From NCBI GenBank assembly GCA_024641805.1, contig JAHECJ010000095.1, positions 1 through 7,474 on the forward strand: DNA of 7,474 nucleotides, read 5' to 3'. The notes under the pieces were generated by a model. It was given only the letters and a program-made list of their open reading frames with translations, searched no databases and was not told the origin of the DNA. The translations under genes and the position numbers were made by a program. This document shows positions 7,101 through 7,474 of the stretch, piece by piece (within the stretch, counting starts at the first letter, position 1; the number at the start of each line of letters is the position of its first letter). The stretch comes from Desulfococcus sp. GTDB lineage: Bacteria > Desulfobacterota > Desulfobacteria > Desulfobacterales > Desulfosalsimonadaceae.

Positions 7101-7306
7101 TTCTGCTCGATAATCTGGGTTACGGTGTTTTCCACCGTCTCACCCGAAGCACCGGGGAAAAAGGAGTCGATGGCGATGGCCGGCGGCGCGATGGGCGGGT
7201 ACTGTGACACTGGAAGATTGTAGATGGCCAGCCCTCCGGCCGTCATCATGATAATGGCGATCACCCAGGCAAAGACCGGTCGGTCGAGAAAGAATTTTGA
7301 TAACAT
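4124..7306 (-). CDS. acrB: RND multidrug efflux permease, HAE1 family (AcrB/MexB-like)
   Basis: The 1060-residue product is an inner-membrane proton antiporter that forms the trimeric engine of a tripartite exporter. It starts MLSKFFLDRPVFAWV, typical of the family. The first transmembrane helix is about 11-29, then a large periplasmic loop, a helix bundle about 340-500, a second periplasmic domain about 565-875 and a final helix bundle about 876-1035. The proton-relay residues align with AcrB: Asp408 and Asp409 (GLLVDDA), Lys945 (GLTTKNA), Arg975 and Thr982. Other family marks include YPYDTTPF (326-333), the GRGQN-like loop GGEGQN (624-629) and TGAGSGAQ (997-1004). Several pocket positions differ from AcrB (see findings). 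The start at 7306 has GGAGG 6 bases upstream and shares one base with the adaptor stop. The C-terminal tail is short, basic, then ends HTHE. Substrates cannot be deduced; the symbol is at family level. Confidence 0.96.
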   Translation of the reverse strand: MLSKFFLDRPVFAWVIAIIMMTAGGLAIYNLPVSQYPPIAPPAIAIDSFFPGASGETVENTVTQIIEQKMTGLDDMLYLSGTSSSSGASRVELTFAPGTDPDIAWSKVQNKLQLAMASLPDVVQRSGVKVSKSTRNYLMIVGLTSEDGSLDDNDLQDYAQSNLEKILSRVPGVGEVQSFGSQYAMRVWVNPDKLTSYSLTMEDVIMALRAYNVEVSAGQLGGAPAVKGQRLNAAIIVQHLLQTPEEFDSIPIRTNPDGSVICIKDIGRTELGMERDDNFVKYNGKPAAAMAIRQASGANALDTANAVKKKLEEMSRYFPHGMKVIYPYDTTPFTKVAIDEVVKTLFEAVLLVFLVMYLFMGTFRATLIPTIAVPVVLLGTFGVLGLFGFSINMLTMFAMVLAIGLLVDDAIVVVENVERIMAEEGLPPREATAKSMDQITSALIGIGLVLSAVFGPMAFFPGSTGIIYRQFSVTVISSMLLSVVVALILTPVLCATFLKPVAAGHEPADGAVWFLRPFFRWFDRVFFRARDLYVRVVGQVLAKKLRYLFIFVVIVGALGYLFQRMPTSYIPDEDQGILLVMGMLPSGATLEQTEAVMTKVRAYFLEQEKEGVESIITVSGRSFGGEGQNMALGFAKLRDWKLRQRPDLKVKAIASRAMDEFSKMKEGMVFAFPPPPVIELGMATGFDLQLQDRGGLGHDKLMAARNQLLGMAMQDPRLVRVRPNGMNDVAEYHIDVDWDKAGALGLSIDSIHNTIAAAFGSAYVNDFIQAGRVKKVYAQADAPYRMLPQDLEKLYVRNSVGKMVPFSSFASGRWAMGSPKLERFNAFSSINIWGEPAPGRSSGEAMAAMEEIIAKLPKGISYDWNGLSYQERQGGSQAPLLYAFSVFVIFLCLAALYESWPIPIAILLTLPLGAIGGVIASSMRDMPNDVYFQIGLLITLGLTTKNAILIVQFAKARVDEGADLIEATLEASKLRLRPIIMTSLAFGFGVLPLAIATGAGSGAQRAIGTGVLGGTVTSTFLVTVFAPLFYVMIYKALGKHRKRKTISQTEKNMTGGHTHE

Positions 7307-7474
7307 TACGCCCCTCCTTCACTTTGTTTTTGGGGCGTTGTGCCCGGTCCGGCCTCAGGGCCTTGACCGGTCTGAGTTTCTTGAAAAGGAGTCGCGTTCA
7401 CTACCGTACCCGGCCGCAGCATGATTAATCCCTCGACGATCACCCGGTCTCCGGGTGCAAGGCCTGACGAAACC
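7306..7474 (-). CDS. RND membrane-fusion (periplasmic adaptor) protein, C-terminal 55 residues only
   Basis: An open minus-strand frame enters from the right edge and ends at TAA (7306-7308). Its first visible part, SSGLAPGDRVIVEGL, then a LRPG turn, matches the C-terminal membrane-proximal domain of AcrA/MexA/HlyD-type adaptors, where G-L-x-x-G-D-x-V-I-V-x-G-L is typical. The remaining tail of about 30 residues is rich in Gln, Gly, Pro and Thr and probably disordered. The stop overlaps the permease start by one base (TAATG), and the gene order adaptor-permease-channel is the classical RND order. The protein would bridge permease and outer-membrane channel in the periplasm. The signal sequence and hairpin domain are outside the window. 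Confidence 0.88.
   Translation of the reverse strand, partial: VSSGLAPGDRVIVEGLIMLRPGTVVNATPFQETQTGQGPEAGPGTTPQKQSEGGA

Noticed and set aside
1..7474. Mobile elements, attachment sites, tRNA/rRNA genes and CRISPR repeats
   Set aside because: No transposase or integrase frames, terminal inverted repeats, tRNA-like cloverleaf or regularly spaced repeats were seen on either strand.

Overview
The window carries six genes, all on the minus strand. Read in the direction of transcription (from the right edge to the left) they are: the 3' end of a membrane-fusion (periplasmic adaptor) protein, a full-length AcrB/MexB-type RND efflux permease, an OprM-type outer-membrane lipoprotein channel, a tandem-domain universal stress protein, a DUF374 acyltransferase-like protein, and the 5' part of a small PlsC-like acyltransferase cut by the left edge. 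No plus-strand gene, RNA gene, mobile element or CRISPR array is convincing.

The host is a Gram-negative bacterium, shown by the tripartite pump with a lipidated outer-membrane channel. The combination of DUF374 protein, two-domain UspA protein and AcrB/OprM pump, together with mixed base composition (about 41% G+C over bases 1-360 by hand count, clearly higher in the pump genes), would suit a deltaproteobacterium (Desulfobacterota). That assignment is inference from family distribution.

Layout: 7474-2719 is a compact efflux operon. The adaptor stop and permease start share one base (TAATG), and permease and channel overlap by 8 bases (ATGAATAA). Each downstream start has a good Shine-Dalgarno, so translational coupling is likely. 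The three products would form one envelope-spanning, proton-driven exporter. After 68 bases without a clear terminator comes the stress protein (2650-1691). That spacer holds a 13-base direct repeat with a 22-base period. A 297-base AT-rich spacer (1394-1690) follows, with a possible sigma70-like promoter and two stem-loops in the presumed leader of the DUF374 gene (1393-653). A second spacer (390-652) contains a possible promoter, a perfect 12-base palindrome near its predicted start point, and several further inverted repeats before the PlsC-like gene (389 to left edge).

The common theme is the cell envelope: drug or solute export, and two different acyltransferase-type proteins that may modify phospholipid or lipid A. 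The pump is conventional in architecture. The points most worth checking are substitutions in its substrate-pocket positions, degenerate nucleotide-binding motifs in the stress protein, and the structured leaders of the two acyltransferase genes. I see no evidence of a wholly new multi-gene system.
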